Assembly (NCBI RefSeq): GCF_026625645.1
Contig: NZ_CP113056.1
Coordinates: forward strand, 3,447,001 to 3,511,000
Direction: 5' to 3'
From: Ancylobacter sp. SL191
GTDB lineage: Bacteria > Pseudomonadota > Alphaproteobacteria > Rhizobiales > Xanthobacteraceae
Length of the DNA stretch: 64,000 nt
Part shown: one piece after another, positions 18,975-26,829 of the stretch
Layout of the letters: every line of letters starts with the position of its first letter
Position numbering within the stretch: position 1 is the first letter of the stretch
Position numbers and translations under genes: made by a program
Notes under the pieces: generated by a model
What the model saw: the letters and a program-made list of their open reading frames with translations, nothing else
The model's database searches: none
What the model was told of the DNA's origin: nothing

Positions 18975-21179
18975 TCAGCCGTTCACCCGCTCCACGCTGG
19001 AGACGACGGCGCGCGCGCGCAGATCGGCGATGATGCCGTTGAGATGGCGCAGATCATAGACGCCAATATCGATGACGATGCGCGTGAAGTCCGCCGAGCG
19101 GGAGGACATGCGGACATTGTCGATATTGCCGTCGCGCTCGCCGATCACCTGCGCGATCTGCGCCAGCGAGCCCGGCTCGTTGGTGGCGACGACGACGATC
19201 TGCACCGGGAAGCGCTGCGGGTTGTCGCCTTCCACGTCCCAGCGCACGTCGAGCCAGCGTTCGGGCTCCTCCTCGAAATCCTGCAGCGCCGGCGACTGGA
19301 TCGGGTAGATGGTGATCCCCTCGCCCGGCGAGAGGATGCCGACGATGCGGTCACCCGGCACCGCGCCGCCATTGGGCGCGAAGCGCACCGGCAGTTCGCG
19401 GTTGATGCCGCGGATCGGGATGACGGTCGCCGGATCGGGATCGCCCTCGCTGCCGGGGATCTTGAATTTGAGGCTCTGCCCCTTGTCGAGCTCGAACCAG
19501 CCCTCGCCCTGCGGCGCGGCGCGTTCCTCCGGCCGCGGGCCGGTCCATTCCGGGTGCAGCGACTTCACCACGTCGTCGGCGCGGATCTCGCTGCGCCCGA
19601 CGGCGGCGAACACGTCCTCCAGCGATGTGCGGGCCAGCCGGCCGACGGCGCCGGCGAGCTTTTCCTCGGAGAACACCTTGCCGGCCCGTGCGAAGGCGCG
19701 CTCGACGATCTTCTTGCCCAGCCCGGCATATTGCGCGCGCACCGCCGCCCGTGTCGCCCGGCGGATGGCCGCCCGCGCCTTGCCGGTGACGACGATGGAT
19801 TCCCACGCAGCCGGCGGCGTCTGCCCGGCGGCGGTGATGATCTCCACCTCGTCGCCATTGTGCAGCTCGGAGACCAGCGGCGAGACCCGGCCATTCACCT
19901 TGGCGCCCACGGCGCGGTCACCGACGCCGGTATGCACGGCATAGGCGAAGTCGATCGGCGTCGCCCGGCGCGGCAGGGTGATGAGGCGGCCCTTGGGCGT
20001 GAAGCAGAACACCTGGTCGTGGAACAGTTCGAGCTTGGTATGCTCGAGGAATTCCTCGGGGCTCGAGCCTTCCGCCAGCAGCTCGATGGTGCGGCGCAGC
20101 CAGGCATAGGCGCTGGAATCGCGCGTCATCGGATCGCCGACGCCGCTCGCATCCTTGTAGAGCGCATGCGCCGCGATGCCGTATTCAGCGATCTCGTGCA
20201 TCTGCCGGGTGCGGATCTGCAGCTCGACGCGCTGGCGGCCGGGGCCGACGACGGTGGTGTGGATCGAGCGGTAGTCGTTCTGCTTCGGCGTCGAGATGTA
20301 GTCCTTGAAGCGGCCCGGCACGAGCGGCCACTTGGTGTGGACGATGCCGAGCGCGCCATAGCACTGCTCCAGCGTCTCGACGAGGATGCGGAAGCCGTAA
20401 ATGTCGGAGAGTTGCTCGAAGGCGACCGCCTTGGTCTCCATCTTGCGCCAGATCGAATAGGGCCGCTTCTCGCGCCCCTTCACATTGGCCACGATGCCCT
20501 TCTGCGTCACCGCCTCGGTCAGCTCGCGCTCAATGGCGGCAACCAGCTCGCCATTGCTCTCCTTCAGCGCCTGCAGGCGGCTGCGGATCGACTCATAGGC
20601 TTCCGGCGAGAGCTGGCGGAAGGACAGATCCTCCAGTTCCTCGCGCATGTCGTGCATGCCCATGCGGCCGGCGAGCGGGGCGTAGATGTCGAGCGTTTCC
20701 TGCGCGACGCGGGAGCGCTTTTCCTCCGGCACCCATTTGAGGGTGCGCATGTTGTGCAGGCGGTCGGCGAGTTTCACCAGCAGGACGCGCACATCGTCGG
20801 CGATGGCGAGCAGGAGTTTGCGCAGATTCTCCGCCTGCTTCGCCTGCTTGGAGACGAGGTCCAGCTTCTTGATCTTGGTGAGGCCCTCGACCAGCGCGCC
20901 GATCTGCGCGCCAAAAATGCGGTCGATCTCGTCGCGGGTGGTGTCGGTATCCTCGATCGTGTCGTGGAGCAGCGCCGCGACGATGGTCGCGTCGTCCAGC
21001 TTCAGGTCGGTGAGGATCGCGGCGACTTCGAGCGGATGCGAGAAATAGGGATCGCCCGAGGCACGCTTCTGCGTCCCGTGAGCGCGCATCGCATAGACGT
21101 AGGCCCGATCAAGCAGTGCCTCGTCGGTATTGGGATTGTACCGGCGGACGCGCTCGACGAGCTCGTACTGCCGCATCAT
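18975..21179 (-). CDS. rsh: bifunctional (p)ppGpp synthetase/hydrolase (Rel/SpoT homologue)
   Basis: The 734-residue stringent-response enzyme has an intact HD hydrolase (FSHPLEVAAILTDL and ALLHDTIEDTDTT, about residues 43-75), a synthetase domain (GRFKDYISTPKQNDYRSIHTT, about 290-310), a TGS domain (TPKGRLITLPRRATPIDFAY, about 390-410) and a C-terminal ACT domain near 655-734. Both catalytic halves keep their key motifs, consistent with the single bifunctional Rsh of alphaproteobacteria. It follows rpoZ on the same strand after 157 nt and a terminator, which is the conserved rpoZ-rsh order. Confidence 0.96.
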   Translation of the reverse strand: MMRQYELVERVRRYNPNTDEALLDRAYVYAMRAHGTQKRASGDPYFSHPLEVAAILTDLKLDDATIVAALLHDTIEDTDTTRDEIDRIFGAQIGALVEGLTKIKKLDLVSKQAKQAENLRKLLLAIADDVRVLLVKLADRLHNMRTLKWVPEEKRSRVAQETLDIYAPLAGRMGMHDMREELEDLSFRQLSPEAYESIRSRLQALKESNGELVAAIERELTEAVTQKGIVANVKGREKRPYSIWRKMETKAVAFEQLSDIYGFRILVETLEQCYGALGIVHTKWPLVPGRFKDYISTPKQNDYRSIHTTVVGPGRQRVELQIRTRQMHEIAEYGIAAHALYKDASGVGDPMTRDSSAYAWLRRTIELLAEGSSPEEFLEHTKLELFHDQVFCFTPKGRLITLPRRATPIDFAYAVHTGVGDRAVGAKVNGRVSPLVSELHNGDEVEIITAAGQTPPAAWESIVVTGKARAAIRRATRAAVRAQYAGLGKKIVERAFARAGKVFSEEKLAGAVGRLARTSLEDVFAAVGRSEIRADDVVKSLHPEWTGPRPEERAAPQGEGWFELDKGQSLKFKIPGSEGDPDPATVIPIRGINRELPVRFAPNGGAVPGDRIVGILSPGEGITIYPIQSPALQDFEEEPERWLDVRWDVEGDNPQRFPVQIVVVATNEPGSLAQIAQVIGERDGNIDNVRMSSRSADFTRIVIDIGVYDLRHLNGIIADLRARAVVSSVERVNG

Positions 21180-21280
21180 GACAGAGGTACTCGCGAGAAT
21201 GAGGTGGGCGCGGGGCCCTGCGGACTAGATATCGTCGCGCAGCTTGCCCGAAGCAAGCCGCAGCGCGTGCCATGGCGGCT

Positions 21281-21313
21281 GAAACGTAAACGGCCCGGCA
21301 CAGGGCCGGGCCG
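21281..21313 (-). terminator. rho-independent terminator after rpoZ
   Basis: On the minus strand a 9-bp perfect GC stem (21305-21313 and 21291-21299, CGGCCCGGC and its complement, 5-nt loop) is followed by TTTACGTTTC. It lies 23 nt after the rpoZ stop and would limit read-through into rsh. Confidence 0.75.
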
Positions 21314-21336
21314 TCCGAAGGTGATAAGCGAGGGTC

Positions 21337-21726
21337 TCAGCCCTCGTCGTCGTCGCTCGGCTCGGGCGGCACGAGGCCCTGAAGACCGGCCAGCAGCTCT
21401 TCCTCGGTCATGCGGTCGAGCATGACGTCGGAATCGTCGCCGCCCATATGCGCGCTCGACGCGATCATCGGCACGGTCTCGGGCTCCGGCTCGTCCACCT
21501 CGGTGAACTTCTGGAGCGAGTGGATGAGATCTTCCTTGAGATCCTCCGGCGAAATCGTCTCGTCGGCGATTTCACGCAGCGCCACGACGGGGTTCTTGTC
21601 GTTGTCGCGATCAATGGTGATCGGCGAGCCGGACGCGATCATGCGGGCGCGGTGGCCGGCAAGCAGAACGAGTTCGAAGCGATTGTCGACCTTGTCGATG
21701 CAATCCTCGACGGTGACGCGAGCCAT
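21337..21726 (-). CDS. rpoZ: RNA polymerase omega subunit
   Basis: The 129-residue protein has the omega core in its first 65 residues ([24 protein letters not shown] in outline, then [10 protein letters not shown]). The remaining half is an acidic tail common in alphaproteobacteria. Omega promotes assembly of RNA polymerase and, with the beta' subunit, forms a ppGpp site, which fits its position upstream of rsh. Confidence 0.96.
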   Translation of the reverse strand: MARVTVEDCIDKVDNRFELVLLAGHRARMIASGSPITIDRDNDKNPVVALREIADETISPEDLKEDLIHSLQKFTEVDEPEPETVPMIASSAHMGGDDSDVMLDRMTEEELLAGLQGLVPPEPSDDDEG

Positions 21727-21993
21727 GCCTCGGCACTCCTGTCGGTGTGTAGGTTAAGTCGGGTGCCTTAAACCAATGCGGCCCCGGCGGCAAGAGCGGG
21801 ACGGAGAGGACGGGTGGTTTGCGGCGCGGCCAGAACCCGGCCGGGGAGAAAAACACCGGCGGCGACGCTGACCGTCCCGACCTCGCCACAAATCGGATAT
21901 GTGTAGGCAGCGGGTCGAAACAACCCGCCGCTTCGATCTGATCCGTCACACCCATTTCAAATGACCGGGCATTGCCTCCACATGGTTCAAGCT

Positions 21994-22599
21994 ATGGAAA
22001 AGATCGCTCTTTTCATTGACGGCGCCAATCTTTACTCCGCCACCAAGTCTCTCGGTTTCGATATTGACTACAAGCGGTTGCTGAAGGAATTCCAGTCGCG
22101 CGGCTATGTGCTGCGGGCCTTCTATTACACCACGCTGGTCGAGGACACCGAGTACTCGTCGATCCGGCCGCTGCTCGACTGGCTGGACTATAATGGCTAC
22201 TCCGTCGTCACCAAGCCGGCGCGCGAATTCACCGACAGCCAGGGCCGCCGGCGCATCCGCGGCAATATGGACATCGAGCTCGCCGTCGCCGCGATGGAGC
22301 TGGCGTCGCATGTCGATCACATCGTGCTGTTCTCCGGCGACGGCGACTTCCGCTCGCTGGTGGAAGCCATCCAGCGCAAGGGCGTGCGCGTCTCCGTGGT
22401 CTCGACCATGCACACCCAGCCCTCGATGATCGCCGACGAACTGCGCCGCCAGGCCGATGTGTTCATCGACCTCGTCGACCTTCAGGCGCGCGTCGGTCGC
22501 GATCCGGCCGAGCGTTCCGGCCGCATGCAGGAGCCGCCGCGCTTCCTTGAGCGGCGCGCGACGCCGCCCGGCCCGGATGACGACGCCGGCGACAACTGA
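21994..22599 (+). CDS. NYN-domain (LabA/DUF88-like) putative ribonuclease
   Basis: The 201-residue protein has a PIN-like NYN fold. The acidic residues are visible in three blocks: ALFIDGANLYSA near the start, GNMDIELAVAAME in the middle and VLFSGDGDFRSLVEAI. The last 40 residues are a polar, Arg/Pro-rich tail. The ATG at 21994 (MEKIALFIDG) matches the family start; two upstream ATGs are unlikely. NYN proteins are usually metal-dependent RNases, but the target is unknown. The uracil-DNA glycosylase gene follows after 11 nt, so the two are probably co-transcribed. Confidence 0.88.
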   Translation: MEKIALFIDGANLYSATKSLGFDIDYKRLLKEFQSRGYVLRAFYYTTLVEDTEYSSIRPLLDWLDYNGYSVVTKPAREFTDSQGRRRIRGNMDIELAVAAMELASHVDHIVLFSGDGDFRSLVEAIQRKGVRVSVVSTMHTQPSMIADELRRQADVFIDLVDLQARVGRDPAERSGRMQEPPRFLERRATPPGPDDDAGDN

Positions 22600-22610
22600 C
22601 GCCGCCGCCC

Positions 22611-23267
22611 ATGACTTTGCCTCAACCGTCTCCTGCCGAGCCGTCGCGCGACTGCCCGCTCTGCCCACGCCTCGTCGCCTTTCGCGATCACTGGCGGGCG
22701 GCGGAGCCGTCCTGGCACAACGCGCCCGTGCCGTCCTTCGGGCCGGAGGATGGGCGGCTGCTGATCGTCGGCCTCGCGCCAGGCCTGCGCGGGGCGAACC
22801 GCACCGGGCGGCCCTTCACCGGCGATTATGCCGGCGAGCTGCTTTATTCGACGCTCATCAAGTACGGCTTCGCCACCGGCGTGTTCGAGGCGCGGCCCGA
22901 TGATTCGCTGCGCCTCGCCGATGCGCGGCTGACCAATGCGGTGCGCTGCGTGCCACCCGAGAACAAGCCGACCACCGAGGAGATGCGCACCTGCCGCCCC
23001 TTCCTCGCCGCCACGCTCGCCCAGCTTCCCCGGCTCGGCGCCATCGTCGCGCTCGGCAAGATCGCTCATGACCAGGTGCTGGCCGCGCATGGGCACCGGC
23101 TGTCGCATTTCAAATTCGCCCATGGCGCGGTGCATCGGCTGGGCGACGTGCTGCTGTTCGACAGCTATCACTGCTCCCGCTACAACACGAATACCGGCGT
23201 GCTCACCACGCCGATGTTCCACGCCGTGTTTGCCCGCGTGCGGGCGCATGTCGACACGCTCGGCTGA
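22611..23267 (+). CDS. uracil-DNA glycosylase family, type 5 (UdgB-like)
   Basis: The 218-residue protein has the signature GLAPGLRGANRTGRPFTGDY, with the Ala in place of a polar catalytic residue and the GNRTG-type loop that mark type-5 UDG enzymes. Cysteines at CPLCPR and later CVPPENKP and TCRPF fit the [4Fe-4S] cluster of type 4/5 enzymes. The DNA-intercalating end shows DSYHCSRYNTNTG. Type-5 enzymes remove uracil and other deaminated bases, suited to a high-GC genome. It is coupled to the NYN gene. Confidence 0.9.
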   Translation: MTLPQPSPAEPSRDCPLCPRLVAFRDHWRAAEPSWHNAPVPSFGPEDGRLLIVGLAPGLRGANRTGRPFTGDYAGELLYSTLIKYGFATGVFEARPDDSLRLADARLTNAVRCVPPENKPTTEEMRTCRPFLAATLAQLPRLGAIVALGKIAHDQVLAAHGHRLSHFKFAHGAVHRLGDVLLFDSYHCSRYNTNTGVLTTPMFHAVFARVRAHVDTLG

Positions 23268-23270
23268 GCC

Positions 23271-24326
23271 TCACGGCGCGACGGGCGCCCACAGCACCTC
23301 CTCGATGCGCCGCGCCCCGCTCGCCAGCATGGCCAGCCGGTCGAAGCCGAGCGCGATGCCGGCGGCTTCCGGCATATGGGCCAGCGCCGCCAGGAACTCC
23401 TCGTCGATCGGGTAGCGCTCGCCATAAAGCCGCTGCTTCTCGTCCATCCAGCCCTCGAAGCGGCGGCGCTGCTCGGCGGCGTCGGTCAGTTCGCCAAAGG
23501 CGTTGGCGAGTTCGACCGCACAGACATAAAGCTCGAAGCGCTCGGCGACGCGGGGATCGCCGGGTTTGGGGCGGGCAAGCGCCGCCTCCGAGATCGGGTA
23601 CTCGCACAGAATCGTCGGTCGGCCGACACCCAGCACCGGCTCGACCTTCTCCACCATGATGCGGGTGAACACATCCGCCCAGCCATCATCCTGCGCCACG
23701 CGGATGCCGGCCGCGCGGGCCGCGTGCCAGAGGCCGTCGCGGTCGGTGTCGGTGGCGCTCACCGTCGCCATCAGGTCGATCCCGGCATGGCGGGTGAAGG
23801 CCTCCGCCACGGTGACCCGCTCCGGCGCCACGGTGAGGTCGCAGCTCACCCCGCCGAACCGCACCATGGGCGCGCCCGCCACCTCGGCGGTCAGCGCCAG
23901 CAGCGCGGCGCAATCGGCCATCAGCGCCTCATAGCTCTCCCCGGCCCGGTACCATTCCAGCATGGTGAATTCCGGGTGATGCAGCGCGGTGCGCTCGCCA
24001 TTGCGAAACACGCGGGCGAAGGTGAACAGCCGGGGCTCGCCCGCCGCCAACAGCTTCTTGGCGGTGAATTCGGGCGAGGTGTGCAGGTAGCGCGGCGCGC
24101 GCGTGCCATCGGGTCGCTCCAGCTCGGTGGCAAAAGCCTTGAGATGGATCTCGTTGCCCGGCGAGACCTGCAAGATCGGCGTCTCGACCTCGACGAAATC
24201 CCGCGCCGCGAAGAAGCCCCGCAGCGCCGCCTGCAGCCGCTGGCGCGCCAGCAGGAAGGGTCGCCGGTCGGCATACACATCCGGGGACCACCAGAGCGAG
24301 GCGTCGACCGAAGGAAGGGCAGGCAT
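23271..24326 (-). CDS. epmA: EF-P lysine aminoacylase (LysRS paralogue)
   Basis: The 351-residue protein is a class II aminoacyl-tRNA synthetase core without the anticodon domain. Motif 2 is visible as FTFARVFRNGERTALHHPEFTMLEWY and motif 3 as ALGFDRLAML. EpmA attaches (R)-beta-lysine to EF-P. The start at 24326 (MPALPSVDASLWWSPD) gives the usual length; the upstream in-frame stretch overlaps the efp promoter region. It is divergent from efp with 127 nt between the starts. EpmB (lysine 2,3-aminomutase) is not in this window. Confidence 0.93.
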   Translation of the reverse strand: MPALPSVDASLWWSPDVYADRRPFLLARQRLQAALRGFFAARDFVEVETPILQVSPGNEIHLKAFATELERPDGTRAPRYLHTSPEFTAKKLLAAGEPRLFTFARVFRNGERTALHHPEFTMLEWYRAGESYEALMADCAALLALTAEVAGAPMVRFGGVSCDLTVAPERVTVAEAFTRHAGIDLMATVSATDTDRDGLWHAARAAGIRVAQDDGWADVFTRIMVEKVEPVLGVGRPTILCEYPISEAALARPKPGDPRVAERFELYVCAVELANAFGELTDAAEQRRRFEGWMDEKQRLYGERYPIDEEFLAALAHMPEAAGIALGFDRLAMLASGARRIEEVLWAPVAP

Positions 24327-24453
24327 GGAATCGCTCCGCAGAGGTTGCGCCGGCGGGGTTGGCGGATGACGGGCGCGCTTGTATAGGAGGCGCCAAATGG
24401 AATCCCCCGGTGCCTCCGCGCGATGCGGCGCACCCAACAGCCAGAGAACCTCC

Positions 24454-25023
24454 ATGGTCAAGGTCATCGCCAGCACGCTGCGCAAGGGCGCCGTTCTCGA
24501 CATCGACGGCAAGCTCTATGTCGTGCTGACCGCCGAGAACATTCATCCCGGCAAGGGCACGCCGGTGACGCAGATCGACATGCGCCGCATCTCCGATGGC
24601 GTGAAGATCTCCGAGCGCTACCGCACCACCGAGCAGGTCGAGCGCGCCCATGTCGAGGATCGCCCCTACACCTTCCTGTATTCGGACGGTGAGGGCTACC
24701 ACTTCATGAACCCCGAGAATTACGATCAGGTCGCGGTCTCCAAGGACGTGATCGGCGATCAGGCCGCCTATCTGCAGGAGAGCATGCAGGTCATGCTGTC
24801 GGTGCATGAAGGCAACGCCATCGCCATCGAGCTGCCCCAGCGCGTGGTGCTTGAGGTGACCGAGACCGAGCCGGCCATGAAGGGCCAGACCGCCTCCTCC
24901 TCCTACAAGCCCGCCATCCTGTCGAACGGCGTGCGCTCGGCCGTCCCCCCGCATATCGGCGTCGGCACCCGCATCGTCGTGATGACGGCGGACGGCTCTT
25001 ATGTCGAGCGCGCCAAGGACTGA
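24454..25023 (+). CDS. efp: elongation factor P
   Basis: The 189-residue, three-domain, tRNA-shaped factor relieves ribosome stalling at polyproline. The tip loop reads [10 protein letters not shown] with Lys34 in the position that is beta-lysylated, matching the EpmA system encoded divergently. The C-terminal domain ends YVERAKD. I placed the start at 24454 ([12 protein letters not shown]); longer starts are in the epmA promoter region. A strong terminator follows. Confidence 0.97.
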   Translation: MVKVIASTLRKGAVLDIDGKLYVVLTAENIHPGKGTPVTQIDMRRISDGVKISERYRTTEQVERAHVEDRPYTFLYSDGEGYHFMNPENYDQVAVSKDVIGDQAAYLQESMQVMLSVHEGNAIAIELPQRVVLEVTETEPAMKGQTASSSYKPAILSNGVRSAVPPHIGVGTRIVVMTADGSYVERAKD

Positions 25024-25045
25024 CCGGTCCTGACAGGGCGAATCA

Positions 25046-25072
25046 AAAAGCCCGGCCAAGTGCCGGGCTTTT
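25046..25072. terminator. bidirectional rho-independent terminator between efp and smpB
   Basis: An 11-bp perfect inverted repeat (25046-25056 AAAAGCCCGGC, 25062-25072) has a 5-nt loop and is flanked by T-rich DNA on the plus side (TCTTTGTTTT) and A-rich DNA on the other. It can therefore serve both convergent genes. Confidence 0.88.
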
Positions 25073-25100
25073 CTTTGTTTTCGACTCTGGCGGGCGAACC

Positions 25101-25577
25101 TCAGCCCCGGCTGCGCATCAGCCGCTGCTTGTCGCGCGCCCAGTCCTTTTCCTTCAGCGCCTCGCGCTTGTCATGCGCCTTGCGCCCGCGTGCCACGGCG
25201 ATCTCGATCTTGGCGCGGCCCTGCTCGTTGAAATAGATCTTCAGCGGCACCACGGTCATGCCCTCGCGCTCGACCGCCTGCCAGAGGCGGGCGATCTGGC
25301 GCTTCTGCAGCAGCAGTTTGCGGGGCCGGCGCGGCTCGTGATTGAAGCGGTTGGCCTGCAGATATTCCGGGATGAAGGAATTGTAGAGGATGGCCTCGCC
25401 CGTCTTGGCCGAGACATAGCTCTCGGCCACGGTCGCCTTGCCTTCGCGCAGGCTCTTCACCTCGGTGCCGCTGAGCGCGATACCGGCCTCGAACACCTCG
25501 CCGATCTCGTAATCGAAGCGGGCGCGGCGGTTGTCCGCGACCACTTTGCGCGGCAGCTCTTTCTTTTTCTCGGCCAT
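25101..25577 (-). CDS. smpB: SsrA (tmRNA)-binding protein
   Basis: The 158-residue protein binds tmRNA and brings it to stalled ribosomes. Typical blocks are [22 protein letters not shown] near the start and the C-terminal basic tail [18 protein letters not shown] directly precedes the ATG; I use the ATG at 25575-25577. The ssrA gene is not seen in this window. It follows dapA on the same strand after 40 nt, a common alphaproteobacterial order (dapA-smpB). Confidence 0.96.
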   Translation of the reverse strand: MAEKKKELPRKVVADNRRARFDYEIGEVFEAGIALSGTEVKSLREGKATVAESYVSAKTGEAILYNSFIPEYLQANRFNHEPRRPRKLLLQKRQIARLWQAVEREGMTVVPLKIYFNEQGRAKIEIAVARGRKAHDKREALKEKDWARDKQRLMRSRG

Positions 25578-25617
25578 CACTCTCGCTCCGACACCGGAGC
25601 GTATGCCCCGTGTCCCG

Positions 25618-26508
25618 TCAGTTGATCAGCCCGGCGTGCCGCATGGCCGAACGGACGATCTCCTTGGTGCCCTCGCTCACCGGCACCATCGGCAGGCGTG
25701 CCTCGTCGGCGATCTTCCCGAGGACGCTCAGCGCATATTTGGTGGGGCTCGGGTTGGTTTCAACGAACAGCGCCTGAAACAGCGGGAACAGGCGGTCCTG
25801 CAACTCCAGCGCCTTGGCGTAATCGCCGGCGAGGCACGCGTTCAGCAGCTCCGAGCAGAGCTTGGGCGCCACATTCGAGGCGACCGAGATGCAGCCATGG
25901 CCACCATGCGCCATGAAGGAGAGCGCGGTCGCGTCCTCGCCCGAGAGCTGGTTGAACCCTGTCCCCATCGCCTGGCGCTGCTGGCTCACCCGCACGAGAT
26001 TGGCGGTCGCATCCTTCACGCCGACAATGTTCTTCAGCTCGAACAGCCGGGCCATGGTCTCGACCGACATGTCGATCACCGAGCGGCCGGGGATGTTGTA
26101 GATGTAGATCGGAATGCCGATGGCGTCGTTGATCGCCTTGTAGTGCTGGTACAGGCCTTCCTGGCCGGGCTTGTTATAATAGGGCGTCACCACAAGCACG
26201 GCGTCCGCCCCCGCCTTCTCGGCGTGGCGCGCGAGGTCGATGGCCTCGATCGTGTTGTTGGAGCCCGCCCCCGCCATCACCGGCACGCGGCCGGCGGACT
26301 GCGCGACGGTCCATTCGACGACCTTCTTGTGCTCGTCATGCGACACGGTCGGGCTCTCGCCGGTCGTGCCGACGGGCACGAGGCCGTGAATGCCTTCTTC
26401 GATCTGCCAGTCGACGAGGCCGCGGAACGCTTTCTCATCCAGCGCACCATCGCGGAACGGCGTCACCAACGCCGTGAAGGATCCACGAAAGGGCAGCGAA
26501 TGGGCCAT
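25618..26508 (-). CDS. dapA: 4-hydroxy-tetrahydrodipicolinate synthase
   Basis: The 296-residue TIM-barrel enzyme condenses pyruvate with aspartate semialdehyde in lysine and diaminopimelate synthesis. The Schiff-base lysine is Lys165 in [10 protein letters not shown] and the catalytic Tyr137 is in [16 protein letters not shown] at 48-53 binds pyruvate carboxylate. The start ATG at 26506-26508 ([14 protein letters not shown]) gives normal length. Confidence 0.96.
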   Translation of the reverse strand: MAHSLPFRGSFTALVTPFRDGALDEKAFRGLVDWQIEEGIHGLVPVGTTGESPTVSHDEHKKVVEWTVAQSAGRVPVMAGAGSNNTIEAIDLARHAEKAGADAVLVVTPYYNKPGQEGLYQHYKAINDAIGIPIYIYNIPGRSVIDMSVETMARLFELKNIVGVKDATANLVRVSQQRQAMGTGFNQLSGEDATALSFMAHGGHGCISVASNVAPKLCSELLNACLAGDYAKALELQDRLFPLFQALFVETNPSPTKYALSVLGKIADEARLPMVPVSEGTKEIVRSAMRHAGLIN

Positions 26509-26829
26509 GGCGCGCTCCTGAATTCTTCTCATATTGTCGCAGGCCAACCCACATGGCGCTGCAAAGGGGGCATGGAATATCGCGTCGGCGTGGCGGAAGG
26601 AAGGGCCTTGTTGCGGCAATACTTGGCAAAGATCGGGCGCGGCGCCACGCTGCCCCCGTTTCGCCGGGTTGCGTGCCTACAACCGCCGAGAGCGCGGGGC
26701 ACGCCCTCATGCGGGCGGTTGTGGTTAGCAATTCGTCAATAAGATCGCGCGACAAAGGAAGCGAGGCGGCCCGGGCCGGGCCAGCCACGCGGTGCGGGCC
26801 ATGCCCCGCTTGTCGGGAGTTCGTCGGCC
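26509..26829. other. divergent intergenic region dapA / lytic transglycosylase
   Basis: These 321 bases separate two divergent genes and must carry both promoters. Open frames cross it in several phases but none shows family similarity. I see no convincing hairpin, RNA gene or repeat. Confidence 0.45.

Noticed and set aside
19044..21425. 793-residue plus-strand frame across rsh
   Set aside because: Antisense shadow; rsh has complete HD, synthetase, TGS and ACT motifs.
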